Source of the DNA: Prevotella sp.
GTDB taxonomy: Bacteria; Bacteroidota; Bacteroidia; Bacteroidales; Bacteroidaceae
NCBI GenBank assembly: GCA_017462915.1
Contig: JAFTQG010000032.1
Location: 1 to 57,413, forward strand
Reading direction: 5' to 3'
Length of the DNA: 57,413 bases
A program made the position numbers and the translations under genes. The stretch's first letter is position 1. Each line of letters starts with the position of its first letter. Shown here one piece after another: positions 43,482-51,491 of this stretch. The notes beneath the pieces were generated by a model. It ran no database searches, was not told the origin of the DNA, and was given only the letters and a program-made list of their open reading frames with translations.

Positions 43482-45224
43482 ATGGCAAACAACGCAGAAC
43501 TCATTGCCCAGTGCCGCCAGAAGGCACAGGAGTGGCTGTCTCCATCATTTGACGAGAAGACACGCGCAGAAGTCCAGGCCATGCTGGACGCAGAAGACCC
43601 TACTGCACTCATCGACGCATTCTACCAGTCTCTGGAATTCGGCACCGGTGGTCTCCGCGGCATCATGGGCGCAGGAACAAACCGCATGAACAAGTATATC
43701 GTAGGCATGGCCACACAGGGCTTCGCCAACTATGTGCTGAAGGCATTCCCGGGACGCACGGACCTCGCTGCCGTCGTAGGACACGACTGCCGCAACAACG
43801 GACGTGACTATGCAGAGACAGTAGCAGCTATCTTCTCCGCAAACGGCATCAAGGTATATCTCTTCGAGAGCCTCCGCCCTACGCCAGAAATATCATTCGC
43901 CATACGCCAGCTCGGCGCACAGTGCGGAGTAAACGTCACGGCATCACACAATCCGAAGGAGTACAACGGATACAAGGCCTACTGGGAGGACGGTGCACAG
44001 GTGCTCTCGCCACACGACACCGGTATCATCGAGGAGGTCAACAAGGTGAGGATTGAAGACGTCAAGTTCGAGGCAAACCCTGATCTCATCAAGATTATCG
44101 GCGGTGAGATGGACTTCGACTATATGACAGCCGTCAAGGAAGGCATGGTGGATCAGGATGTCATCCTCCGCAACAAGGATCTCAACATCGTATACTCAGC
44201 CATGCACGGCACAGGACGCGTGCTCGTGCCGCTGTGTCTCCGTTCATGGGGATTCCAGAATATCAACGTCGTGCCGGAGCAGATGGTCATCGACGGCAAC
44301 TTCCCTACTGTGGTGTCGCCTAACCCAGAGAATGCCGAGGCTATGACTCTTGGCATGAAGCTCGGAACAAAGCTCAACGCCGACCTCGTAGTGGCCACAG
44401 ACCCTGACGCAGACCGTCTCGCTATCGTATGCCGCAACGGACAGGGCGAATGGCAGATACTCAACGGCAACCAGACTGCCTGCATGTTCTACTGGTACAC
44501 CATCAAGAACAAGAAGGCTCTCGGACAGCTCAAGGACTCTGACTTCATGGTCAAGACAATCGTGACATCGGAGCTCATCGCCAAGATTGCAAAGAAGAAC
44601 GGCGTAGAGTGCTTCGACGAGTACACAGGCTTCAAGTGGATAGCATACCGCATCCGTGAACTGGAAGGCAAGCGCAAGTATATCGGTGGCGGTGAGGAGT
44701 CATTCGGCTATCTGCCTTATGACAAGGTACGCGACAAGGACGCTCCGGCATCCATCTGTCTCATCTGTGAGATTGCCGCATACGCCAAGGACCAGGGCAA
44801 GACACTCTTCGACCTGCTTCTCGATATCTATAAGGAGTATGGCTTCCAGAAAGAGACGACCATCAATGTTGTCAAGCCTGGCAAGTCGGGTGCAGACGAA
44901 ATCAAGCAGATGATGGAGAATTTCCGTCAGACCCCTCCGACAGAGATTGCCGGTTCAAAGGTCATCCTGACAAAGGACTACAAGACTCTGAAGATGAACG
45001 ACAACGGCGTAGAGAAGGACTTCGAGATGCCTGCAACATCAAATGTGCTCCAGTGGTTCACAGAGGACGGTCTGAAAGTCTCCGTACGTCCTTCCGGCAC
45101 AGAACCGAAAATCAAGTTCTACTGCGAAGTTCCTGTACCGGGAGAGTTTGACGGCGACTACAACACTGCGACAGCAAAGGCGGATGCTCGCGTAGAAGAG
45201 ATAAAGAAATCCCTTGGCCTCTGA
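43482..45224 (+). CDS. Phospho-sugar mutase (phosphoglucomutase/phosphomannomutase)
   Basis: The 580-residue alpha-D-phosphohexomutase has the phosphoserine loop TASHNPKEYNGYKAYWEDG, the metal loop DPDADRLAI, the sugar loop GGGEESFGYL and the phosphate loop RPSGTEPKIKFY. It interconverts hexose 1- and 6-phosphates; whether glucose or mannose is preferred cannot be told. The downstream gene starts 6 bases later. Confidence 0.94.
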   Translation: MANNAELIAQCRQKAQEWLSPSFDEKTRAEVQAMLDAEDPTALIDAFYQSLEFGTGGLRGIMGAGTNRMNKYIVGMATQGFANYVLKAFPGRTDLAAVVGHDCRNNGRDYAETVAAIFSANGIKVYLFESLRPTPEISFAIRQLGAQCGVNVTASHNPKEYNGYKAYWEDGAQVLSPHDTGIIEEVNKVRIEDVKFEANPDLIKIIGGEMDFDYMTAVKEGMVDQDVILRNKDLNIVYSAMHGTGRVLVPLCLRSWGFQNINVVPEQMVIDGNFPTVVSPNPENAEAMTLGMKLGTKLNADLVVATDPDADRLAIVCRNGQGEWQILNGNQTACMFYWYTIKNKKALGQLKDSDFMVKTIVTSELIAKIAKKNGVECFDEYTGFKWIAYRIRELEGKRKYIGGGEESFGYLPYDKVRDKDAPASICLICEIAAYAKDQGKTLFDLLLDIYKEYGFQKETTINVVKPGKSGADEIKQMMENFRQTPPTEIAGSKVILTKDYKTLKMNDNGVEKDFEMPATSNVLQWFTEDGLKVSVRPSGTEPKIKFYCEVPVPGEFDGDYNTATAKADARVEEIKKSLGL

Positions 45225-45230
45225 TATTTC

Positions 45231-45779
45231 ATGATGGAAGACAACGGATATATAGATAAATTTGAAGAGGGTATACACAAGGCTGTATACCTTCTTCTTT
45301 TAAGAAAAGGACTCATTGATGAACGTATGCCGGAGATGCCGGACATTGATGACCTATGGGAAAGCATTGCCACGGAATATCTGCCTGACGGCATACGCGA
45401 GTTCCAGGCCTACCCTCTTGTCTCTCTCGGCTGGATGATGTATGTCGGCATGGCCACGGCACACCTATGGGATAAAGACTGGGAGAAAGCCACTGCGAAA
45501 GGCAACCTGTACCTCCACCTCCGCTCTCTCCGTGGCTACGACCTCATGGACGAGGCGATACGCGAGAGCGTCCTTAACATGAAAGGCGATATATACAAGG
45601 CCACAGAGAAGACCGTCGGCGACTGCGCACAACTGGCTCTGGACCTGCTACGCAAGGAACGGATAGAACCAGGCACTCCCGTGGCGTTCCACGCATATCT
45701 CCGCACACTGCACCAGATGTATCGCCTCGGAGCCGCTGTAGAGCTGTTCCGCCTCGGATACAGAATGAGACAACTGTAG
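45231..45779 (+). CDS. Conserved hypothetical protein (Bacteroidales)
   Basis: I do not recognise a named family. The 182-residue protein is mostly helical, with VSLGWMMYVGMATAHLWDKDWEKA near the middle and no signal peptide or clear catalytic motif. It starts at one of two adjacent ATGs (45231 or 45234), 6 bases after the phosphohexomutase gene, so the two are probably co-transcribed. A cytoplasmic role is likely. Confidence 0.7.
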   Translation: MMEDNGYIDKFEEGIHKAVYLLLLRKGLIDERMPEMPDIDDLWESIATEYLPDGIREFQAYPLVSLGWMMYVGMATAHLWDKDWEKATAKGNLYLHLRSLRGYDLMDEAIRESVLNMKGDIYKATEKTVGDCAQLALDLLRKERIEPGTPVAFHAYLRTLHQMYRLGAAVELFRLGYRMRQL

Positions 45780-45781
45780 AC

Positions 45782-45925
45782 ATACGGTTGTAGGGATATG
45801 CGGTTATACGGTTACAAGGAAATTATTCTTCCTGTAGCTGAAAACAAATAACAGTACTACCGCATAACCGTATAACCGCAGAACCGTACAATCGCATAAC
45901 CGTATAACATATATACAACCGCAAC
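45782..45925. repeat. Intergenic repeat, inverted core (copy 5)
   Basis: Left-arm units (ATGCGGTTATACGG) and right-arm units (CATAACCGTATAACCGC) are complementary. The middle contains AATTATTCTTCCTGTAGCT (about 45821-45839), which is the reverse complement of the AGCTACAGGAAGAGTAAT side of the core seen in the other copies. So the inner part has the opposite orientation here. Confidence 0.65.
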
Positions 45926-45927
45926 AA

Positions 45928-46419
45928 ATGACCGCAGAAGACAATATACACCAGCTCGGATGCCAGCTACACATCAAAACTTTTGACCAGCTCACCGTCA
46001 ATGAACTCTACACCCTGCTCCGCATACGTTCTGAAGTGTTTATCGTAGAGCAGAACTGTGTCTATCAGGACGTGGACGACAACGACCAGACAGCCATACA
46101 CCTTTGGATGACCCGCGACGGCAAGACCGTGGCAATGTGCCGTATATGTCCACAAGGCACGAAAATCAAAGAGACAAGCATCGGACGCGTGATAACCACC
46201 GAGCGTGGCAAGGGCTACGGCCTCGCACTCATGACAGCTGCCATAGAGGTTGCCAAGGAACGCCTCAGCCCATTATACTGCATTGACATCGAATCACAAG
46301 CAACGAAACAACACTTCTACGAGAAGCTCGGCTTTAGAGCCACCTCAGAACCATTCATGATGGAAGGACTGCTACATCTGAACATGAGACTCAACATATC
46401 CACACCTGCACAGACATGA
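45928..46419 (+). CDS. GNAT-family N-acetyltransferase (ElaA-like)
   Basis: The 163-residue protein has the GNAT core with RGKGYGLALMTAAIEVAKE as the acetyl-CoA loop and YCIDIESQATKQHFYEKLGFRA. The start (FDQLTVNELYTLLRIRSEVFIVEQNCVYQDVDDND) is typical of ElaA-type enzymes, whose substrates are unknown. Its stop overlaps the nitrilase start by four bases. Confidence 0.88.
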   Translation: MTAEDNIHQLGCQLHIKTFDQLTVNELYTLLRIRSEVFIVEQNCVYQDVDDNDQTAIHLWMTRDGKTVAMCRICPQGTKIKETSIGRVITTERGKGYGLALMTAAIEVAKERLSPLYCIDIESQATKQHFYEKLGFRATSEPFMMEGLLHLNMRLNISTPAQT

Positions 46420-47192
46420 AAGCGACACTCATACAGATTGATATAAGGCAGGCTGATGCCGCCACCAACCGAGAGACGGCTGAATACGCCATGCTCGATG
46501 CCCCTAAGTCAGACCTCTATGTGCTCCCCGAGATGTGGACGACAGGCTTCGTCACACGCCCACAGGGAATAGCAGAGGCTGACGGTCTCTCACTCGAATG
46601 GATGACACGGATGGCACGAAGACTTGACGCTGCCGTCTGCGGAAGCATTGCCACGGAAGAAAACGGACGCTACTACAACAGACTTTATTTTGTCACTCCA
46701 GACAGCACCTCACCGTACTTCTACGATAAGCGCCACCTCTTCACCTATTCCGGCGAACATCTCTCCTACACCGCCGGCGACAAGCGTGTCATAGTCCATT
46801 GGCGTGGGATACGTTTCCTCCTGCAGGTATGCTACGACCTACGCTTCCCATGTTTCGCAAGAAACGATGATGACTATGATGCGATAATCTACGTCGCGTC
46901 GTGGCCAGAGAGCCGCATCCGCGTCTGGCATACCCTACTCTGCGCCCGTGCTATAGAAAACCAATGCTATGTCCTCGGCGTAAACCGCACAGGCAGCGAT
47001 GACTTATGTACATATAACGGCGGCACGGAAGCCTATGACGCATACGGGCGTTGCATTGCTCGTTGTCATGATAACCACTCACAGACTGCGACAGTCAATA
47101 TCGATATGGAAGTCCTCTGTGCTTTCAGACAGAAATTCCCTGTACTCAACGACCGTGACAGCATCCTCCTACTCAAAGACAAAAAAGACTAA
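46416..47192 (+). CDS. Carbon-nitrogen hydrolase (omega-amidase YafV-like)
   Basis: The 258-residue nitrilase-family enzyme has the catalytic triad Glu in LPEMWTTGF, Lys in YDKRHLF and Cys in QVCYDLRFP. The YafV/Nit2 branch hydrolyses alpha-keto-glutaramate, a metabolite-repair reaction. The start overlaps the GNAT gene. It ends 8 bases before the convergent island, which has its own terminator. Confidence 0.9.
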   Translation: MKATLIQIDIRQADAATNRETAEYAMLDAPKSDLYVLPEMWTTGFVTRPQGIAEADGLSLEWMTRMARRLDAAVCGSIATEENGRYYNRLYFVTPDSTSPYFYDKRHLFTYSGEHLSYTAGDKRVIVHWRGIRFLLQVCYDLRFPCFARNDDDYDAIIYVASWPESRIRVWHTLLCARAIENQCYVLGVNRTGSDDLCTYNGGTEAYDAYGRCIARCHDNHSQTATVNIDMEVLCAFRQKFPVLNDRDSILLLKDKKD

Positions 47193-47199
47193 ATGACTT

Positions 47200-47388
47200 T
47201 TACATAATTAGGCGCAAAAAAAAAGATGGCAAGATAATCAAATCCTGCCATCTCTGTATAATATCATCAAACAAGACATCTATTGGCTGTAGTACATTTG
47301 TTTTATAACATTGGCCTTCTCTTAAAGACCAACCTATTCTTCCGCCTTTGCCATTTAATATCACAACATCTTCATTGTTGTTTTCCAT
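47200..47388 (-). CDS. Possible 62-codon ORF at the end of the island
   Basis: The ORF starts at an ATG overlapping the last 17 bases of the VWA gene and runs through the terminator hairpin. The first 45 residues (for example LNGKGGRIGWSLREGQ) look protein-like, but the end is formed by the terminator itself. It may be a genuine small gene, a shortened remnant or chance. Confidence 0.3.
   Translation of the reverse strand: MENNNEDVVILNGKGGRIGWSLREGQCYKTNVLQPIDVLFDDIIQRWQDLIILPSFFLRLIM
47216..47253 (-). terminator. Rho-independent terminator of the minus-strand island
   Basis: AGATGGCA pairs with TGCCATCT, with partial pairing inside, and nine T follow on the minus strand. It closes the operon ending with the VWA gene. 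Confidence 0.85.
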
Positions 47389-48106
47389 CCTCCTCATCAA
47401 AAGCGTCATCCGCCATACTGGCATATAGCTTGCGCCGTTTCTCCGTTGACATAAGTTCCACTCCTGAAGACCCATCCAATTTCATACTGGCCAATCGGGA
47501 GAAGAAATTCAAACGCGTACTTGCATCTTTCCGCATAGCATTCAGAGTGCCTCTATTGCCATGCGCGAAATTGCGCGAGTTGCGTATCGACAAGTTCATG
47601 GCGACCTCCACGGAGTCTTGGTTTGCTCCCATATAGGTAAAGGTCCATCCTTCACCACGCAGACATTCCACAAGTTCCTTGACAGTCTTGCCGTTATACT
47701 CGCAAGAGGCATTTTCCATACCGTCGGTGATGATGGTCACTACAACCACATAATCATCCATCTCCTTGACATGCTCGCTCGTGGCGGTGAGCGTAATGCC
47801 CATAGCGTCATACAGCGGCGTGGTGCAGCAGGGCCGATAGTCTTCCCGTTTCAGCGGATTGGCTTCTGCCACAGGTGTATTGTCAAACACGTGCTTTGTC
47901 TCACAACCGCAGAATGTAACCAACGACACGAAATGGTCTTGTGTCTCGACATACTTCTCCTGCGCCTTCTTGATGCCAGCCAAGGTCTCGTTGAAACCAT
48001 CGATGGCTGCCTGGCGTATATGCCCCATAGAGCCACTGCGGTCGAGTATAATAACATTGAAGACCTGTGTCTTATTCATCTCTTTCTTGTCTTTTACTTC
48101 TTCCAT
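47372..48106 (-). CDS. VWA-domain protein
   Basis: The 244-residue protein lacks a signal peptide and has a VWA domain with the MIDAS motif DRSGSM, a Thr in CTTPLYDA and ITDGMEN, all metal-binding positions intact. The tail is acidic (DDAFDEEDGKQQ). It is the last clear gene of the island and probably binds a partner, perhaps the AAA ATPase encoded four genes upstream. ATPase-VWA pairs are a known design in bacterial conflict and chaperone systems. Confidence 0.88.
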   Translation of the reverse strand: MEEVKDKKEMNKTQVFNVIILDRSGSMGHIRQAAIDGFNETLAGIKKAQEKYVETQDHFVSLVTFCGCETKHVFDNTPVAEANPLKREDYRPCCTTPLYDAMGITLTATSEHVKEMDDYVVVVTIITDGMENASCEYNGKTVKELVECLRGEGWTFTYMGANQDSVEVAMNLSIRNSRNFAHGNRGTLNAMRKDASTRLNFFSRLASMKLDGSSGVELMSTEKRRKLYASMADDAFDEEDGKQQ

Positions 48107-48118
48107 AATCTCAAATAT

Positions 48119-49021
48119 TTATTGGTTATATATACTATCCACGCACACTGTATCAGCAACAATAATTTCACGTTCATCACCAGTAACATGAGAGAAGGCT
48201 TCCAGTCTCCTGATATCCTCATCCGACAATTGAATATCGCCACCACTTCTGTAATAGGATAATAGCCACATTGCCTCACGCTTGGAGAGCAAAGCATGCT
48301 TCTCTGCTTCAAGATAATAGCGGGCGGCCTGCCTTTTATTGATGTCATTATCCTCCTCAGAGTCACGGTATATTCTGCCAAGCATCTTGTACACGAAAGG
48401 TGTTCTGTCCGCAATTTTCTTCAATTTGTCCCTATCAGGGTGCAGGTCTCCATCGTTATTATTCATCGTCAACAAAATGGAGGCAAAATTACTGCCGTTG
48501 TCCGCTGCTTTTCTGATTGTTTCAAACCCTCCAATAGTGTCACCACATTCCACACTGACAATTCCATGTATGGCAAGTGCGTCAGGGCAATCCATCGCAT
48601 TCAGTATTGTCATAATGGAGTCTTTTCCCGTCCTTAGTTTACTACTGCTCATGTCCGCAAGGGCAAAACACTGCTTATATACGTTGTCATCAGGGATTCG
48701 GGAAAAATATTCTTTCTCACTCTCTATAGCTCCATGTGCATTTGCTTGTATAACCATACACGTCATTCCAAGAAAATCCTTCTTTATACCGATGCCATCT
48801 CTATAGCAATCCGCCAACTGCAAAAAAGCCTGTCCATCTCCCCATCTGGCTTTCTCGATGAGTGCATCAACCTTTGCCTTGTCAACAGTTTTCTCCACCT
48901 GATACGCATCTTTTACGTCTACATCACTATCCATCAGTTGATGATCGGAGCAGCTTACGAACAATGCTGCCATTGCCACAAAAATAAATTTCTTCATTTG
49001 CTTTTTCTGTTTTTTTATCAT
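48119..49021 (-). CDS. Lipoprotein with Sel1-like repeats
   Basis: The 300-residue protein starts with a lipoprotein signal (KKFIFVAMAALFVSCSDH; acylated Cys predicted). Its helical repeats have Sel1 character (AFLQLADCYRDGIGIKKDFLG; MLGRIYRDSEEDNDINKRQAARYYLEAEKHA). The start may be the ATG at 49021, which follows the preceding stop without a gap, or the ATG at 48997. It would be the only surface or periplasmic member of the island. The function is unknown. Confidence 0.75.
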   Translation of the reverse strand: MIKKQKKQMKKFIFVAMAALFVSCSDHQLMDSDVDVKDAYQVEKTVDKAKVDALIEKARWGDGQAFLQLADCYRDGIGIKKDFLGMTCMVIQANAHGAIESEKEYFSRIPDDNVYKQCFALADMSSSKLRTGKDSIMTILNAMDCPDALAIHGIVSVECGDTIGGFETIRKAADNGSNFASILLTMNNNDGDLHPDRDKLKKIADRTPFVYKMLGRIYRDSEEDNDINKRQAARYYLEAEKHALLSKREAMWLLSYYRSGGDIQLSDEDIRRLEAFSHVTGDEREIIVADTVCVDSIYNQ

Positions 49022-49420
49022 TTAACAATCAGTGAATTCCGAGCGCACCGCCAAATATATAGAGCGCACAATACCGAGAATATCCAAGGAATGCTCCACA
49101 TTGCTTTTCAGGCTGTCCATATCGGTATAGCAAAACTCGCAACTGGCCGACACGCCTTTCATTTCCTGGTCTATACACATCTTTACAAGTCTCATCTCCC
49201 GGTTCATCTTGTTGCAGGTGACCAGTGCCAAGGCCTCCTCTCCTTCGTGCACATCCGAGAACCAAGGAAATAGAACCGCCACATACTGTTCATCTTCCTG
49301 CCCTACCATGAAGAAGATATTCTTCATCTGATAGCGGATGCGGATATCGCCTTCATCGCCTACCTGCGGCTTGTAGCCGAGGCTTTCTACAACCGATATA
49401 ATCATTTCTGCCTTTGTCAT
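49022..49420 (-). CDS. Small YbjN-like protein (second copy)
   Basis: The 132-residue protein has the short alpha-beta pattern of YbjN/type III chaperone-fold proteins: a helix at the start (TKAEMIISVVESLGY), strands (DIRIRYQMKNIFFMVG) and a helix with NKMNREMRLVKM. There is no catalytic motif. It is a neighbour and likely distant paralogue of the 168-residue protein upstream. YbjN-like folds serve as binding chaperones, so it may support the AAA or VWA protein; that is inference. Confidence 0.65.
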   Translation of the reverse strand: MTKAEMIISVVESLGYKPQVGDEGDIRIRYQMKNIFFMVGQEDEQYVAVLFPWFSDVHEGEEALALVTCNKMNREMRLVKMCIDQEMKGVSASCEFCYTDMDSLKSNVEHSLDILGIVRSIYLAVRSEFTDC

Positions 49421-49435
49421 CGTTCAGTCCTCCAG

Positions 49436-49942
49436 CTATTCGTTGTCACCATCGTCTGTGATTTCTTCTGCCACGGTTTCTTCTGTATCGTCCGCCGAAT
49501 CATCGCCAGAATAGAGGTCTGCTACCGTCTTCTCAATCTCTGCCATTGCCTTACAGGCAAATCTATATCCGCCCTCCAGATGAATAATCATGTGTGAGAT
49601 GACCGCTTCCAAGTCCTCTTCGCCAACCGGTTGACCTTCGGCATTCTTCTCTCGCTGCCCGATCAGTGCGCGCTCATAGAACAGCCATATTCTGTCTCCG
49701 AGCATGTGCGCCTTGACATACTTCAACGTGGAGTTGAGCTTCTCCTGCAAAACGAATGTCTGCGACGCCTTTCCGCCTTCCACAGGCATGATGCCGGGCA
49801 GTGCGATGTTAAGGAATTCCTCGTCATCCTCATTGTACACATATATCAGGTTCAGTCCCTCGTAAGTGAAACAGTAGCCCATCTCCTCTTCCTCCAACTT
49901 GAATCCCAAGTTGCGGAATGCTTCTAAAATATTCTCTTTCAT
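49436..49942 (-). CDS. YbjN-like protein with acidic tail (first copy)
   Basis: The 168-residue protein shows the same plan as its neighbour: an N-terminal helix (ILEAFRNLGFKLEEEEMGYCFTYEG), strands, and LQEKLNSTLKYVKAHMLGDRIWLFYERAL. It ends in a very acidic tail (SGDDSADDTEETVAEEITDD). It lies 37 bases after the AAA gene. The family call rests on pattern only. Confidence 0.65.
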   Translation of the reverse strand: MKENILEAFRNLGFKLEEEEMGYCFTYEGLNLIYVYNEDDEEFLNIALPGIMPVEGGKASQTFVLQEKLNSTLKYVKAHMLGDRIWLFYERALIGQREKNAEGQPVGEEDLEAVISHMIIHLEGGYRFACKAMAEIEKTVADLYSGDDSADDTEETVAEEITDDGDNE

Positions 49943-49979
49943 AAACTTTCTGTTTTATATTATTTCATTTTATCGGTTA

Positions 49980-50981
49980 TTATCCGAACCCGATTGCGAC
50001 ATGACGGCATCCCTCGTCTTTTGGAGAGAACTCCCTCCTCACACGCTCATATTCACGCAGGTCTCTGCCGCTTACAGACGGATTCCTCCTGCTGATGATG
50101 TCCTCCAACAACGCTTGGCTGATAGGCTGGCAGCTGACGGCATCGACCTCTGTGGCCTGACGGTTCGCCTTGATGGTGGCATTGAACATCTTTCTTGCCG
50201 CAGACTGTACAATATAGCTGATGTCGCTGCAGTTGTAGCCTTCTGTCAGTTCTGCAAGGCGGGAGATGTCAATGCCTTCCTGCGACGGTAATCTGGATAG
50301 TGCCAACAAGAACAGGCTCTTGCGTGCTTCCGTGTCGGGCATGTCGACATATACCAGCTCGTCTATGCGTCCTGTCCGCAACACAGCCTTGTCGATGCGC
50401 TCAGGATGGTTGGTGGCGGCAAGGACATAGACACCGCGCTCGGAGGCATTGTTGAGCATACAGAGAAACTCGTTGACCTCACTGTCATAGTGTTGGTTTG
50501 CCTCGTCTCCTGAGCGTTTGGGCACCATGGCATCGAACTCGTCGAAGAACAGCAGTGTGGGAGCTTTCTTCTCCGCATCCTTGAATACTTCTCCTATCTT
50601 CTGTTGTGTTCCGTGTACCCATGTGCAGGCGAGATCATCAGGCACAATCTTCATGAAGTTGATACCAATTTCCTCGGCCATCTTTTCAGCGAAGAATGTC
50701 TTGCCGCATCCGGCAGGACCATAAAAGAGCATGGATGGAGGCTTAATGCCATATACCTCGGCGCACTTGCGGTTCTTCAGTACGTTGATAAATCCCTCGG
50801 TCACAAACTCCTTCAGGTCATTCATGCCTGCAATGTCTCCAAATCCATGTCCTTTGGCTTTCTTCTCTGCCACAGGCTTGTGCTCAGCCTCCTTTGCAGG
50901 TGCTGTCTTCTGTTCTGTCACCGGCTGTCCTCCGCAGATGCGGCGCAACCAGTCTTTTTCGGCTTCTGACGTTTGCATCAT
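49980..50981 (-). CDS. Classical AAA ATPase
   Basis: The 333-residue protein has a short linker, then an AAA module: Walker A GPAGCGKT (residues 88-95), Walker B LLFFDEFD (143-150) and the second region of homology ATNHPERIDKAVLRTGRID with the arginine finger. This is the p97/FtsH/spastin style of AAA, not MoxR. It begins at a double ATG (50981/50978) with GGAGG six bases upstream; longer starts run into a repeated leader. It heads the intact half of the island and probably remodels protein complexes with YbjN-like and VWA partners. Confidence 0.88.
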   Translation of the reverse strand: MMQTSEAEKDWLRRICGGQPVTEQKTAPAKEAEHKPVAEKKAKGHGFGDIAGMNDLKEFVTEGFINVLKNRKCAEVYGIKPPSMLFYGPAGCGKTFFAEKMAEEIGINFMKIVPDDLACTWVHGTQQKIGEVFKDAEKKAPTLLFFDEFDAMVPKRSGDEANQHYDSEVNEFLCMLNNASERGVYVLAATNHPERIDKAVLRTGRIDELVYVDMPDTEARKSLFLLALSRLPSQEGIDISRLAELTEGYNCSDISYIVQSAARKMFNATIKANRQATEVDAVSCQPISQALLEDIISRRNPSVSGRDLREYERVRREFSPKDEGCRHVAIGFG

Positions 50982-51005
50982 TATTTCCTCCACTGTTTTG
51001 TTTAT

Positions 51006-51129
51006 ACTTCTATGATAAGAGAGTGGCATTTGTAACCATTCTCTATCATCTATTGCTATTTTTTTCTGAAAAAATATCCCTTTGGCTGATTGATGTAAAG
51101 CCAAAGGGATATTATCAGTGCCGTCATGC
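51006..51129 (-). repeat. Repeated leader element, copy 1 (terminator plus GGTTACAA hairpin)
   Basis: On the minus strand this element first forms an intrinsic terminator, then a second hairpin (51012-51049) whose loop side holds GGTTACAA, and ends before the AAA gene's ribosome site. A near-identical copy lies at 52949-53141. The order terminator-hairpin-gene recalls an attenuation or antitermination leader, but the signal is unknown. Confidence 0.75.
51073..51113 (-). terminator. Intrinsic terminator upstream of the AAA gene
   Basis: Fifteen bases (51099-51113) pair perfectly with 51073-51087, and six T follow on the minus strand. It would stop transcription coming from the RtcB side unless overcome. 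Confidence 0.8.
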
Positions 51130-51338
51130 GCCATTGCGACAGGGACTCTTTTGAAACGCGAAACAGGCGGTTTTAAACCGTGAGTGCATGACTTGCCGGA
51201 TATGCATGTCCACGTACAGCATTGCCACCACCCTTTTGGCAAGGGGTGTCCTGTAAATTATGCCATGACAATTTACAGCCCCTTATGACTCATCCAGTTT
51301 CCAGAACAGCTCGTTTTGCAAACATTTTCCACACAGAC

Positions 51339-51491
51339 TTAGTCCTGCTCTTCATTCAGGTCAATTTCAACGCTGGAATCGTAACTGCTTGTAGCCTTCA
51401 TGTTTATAACAGGCTTGATGAAATAGTCCACTTCGACAGTGTCGGCAATGAGTTGCAAGATTTCCTTCGGGTCTTTGTAAGCCATCGGACT
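51339..51491 (-). other. Orphaned in-frame C-terminus of RtcB after a TAA
   Basis: Directly after the RtcB stop (51492-51494) the same frame continues for 50 codons as SPMAYKDPKEILQLIADTV and then VDYFIKPVINMKA. This fits the conserved RtcB ending, where TIDESPMAYK would be expected. The TAA thus sits where a Glu codon (GAA) is expected. An ATG in MAYKDP could allow re-initiation. Confidence 0.75.

Larger units (their letters stand above)
50982..51338. other. Intergenic leader region of the AAA gene
   Basis: It contains copy 1 of the repeated leader (51006-51129) and, further upstream, an inverted repeat GTAAATT/AATTTAC near 51255-51278. No gene is seen; the stretch immediately left of the RtcB tail looks non-coding. 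Confidence 0.5.

Noticed and set aside
50982-51242. Longer start of the AAA gene
   Set aside because: The extension is the leader repeat with a terminator; GGAGG precedes the ATG at 50981.
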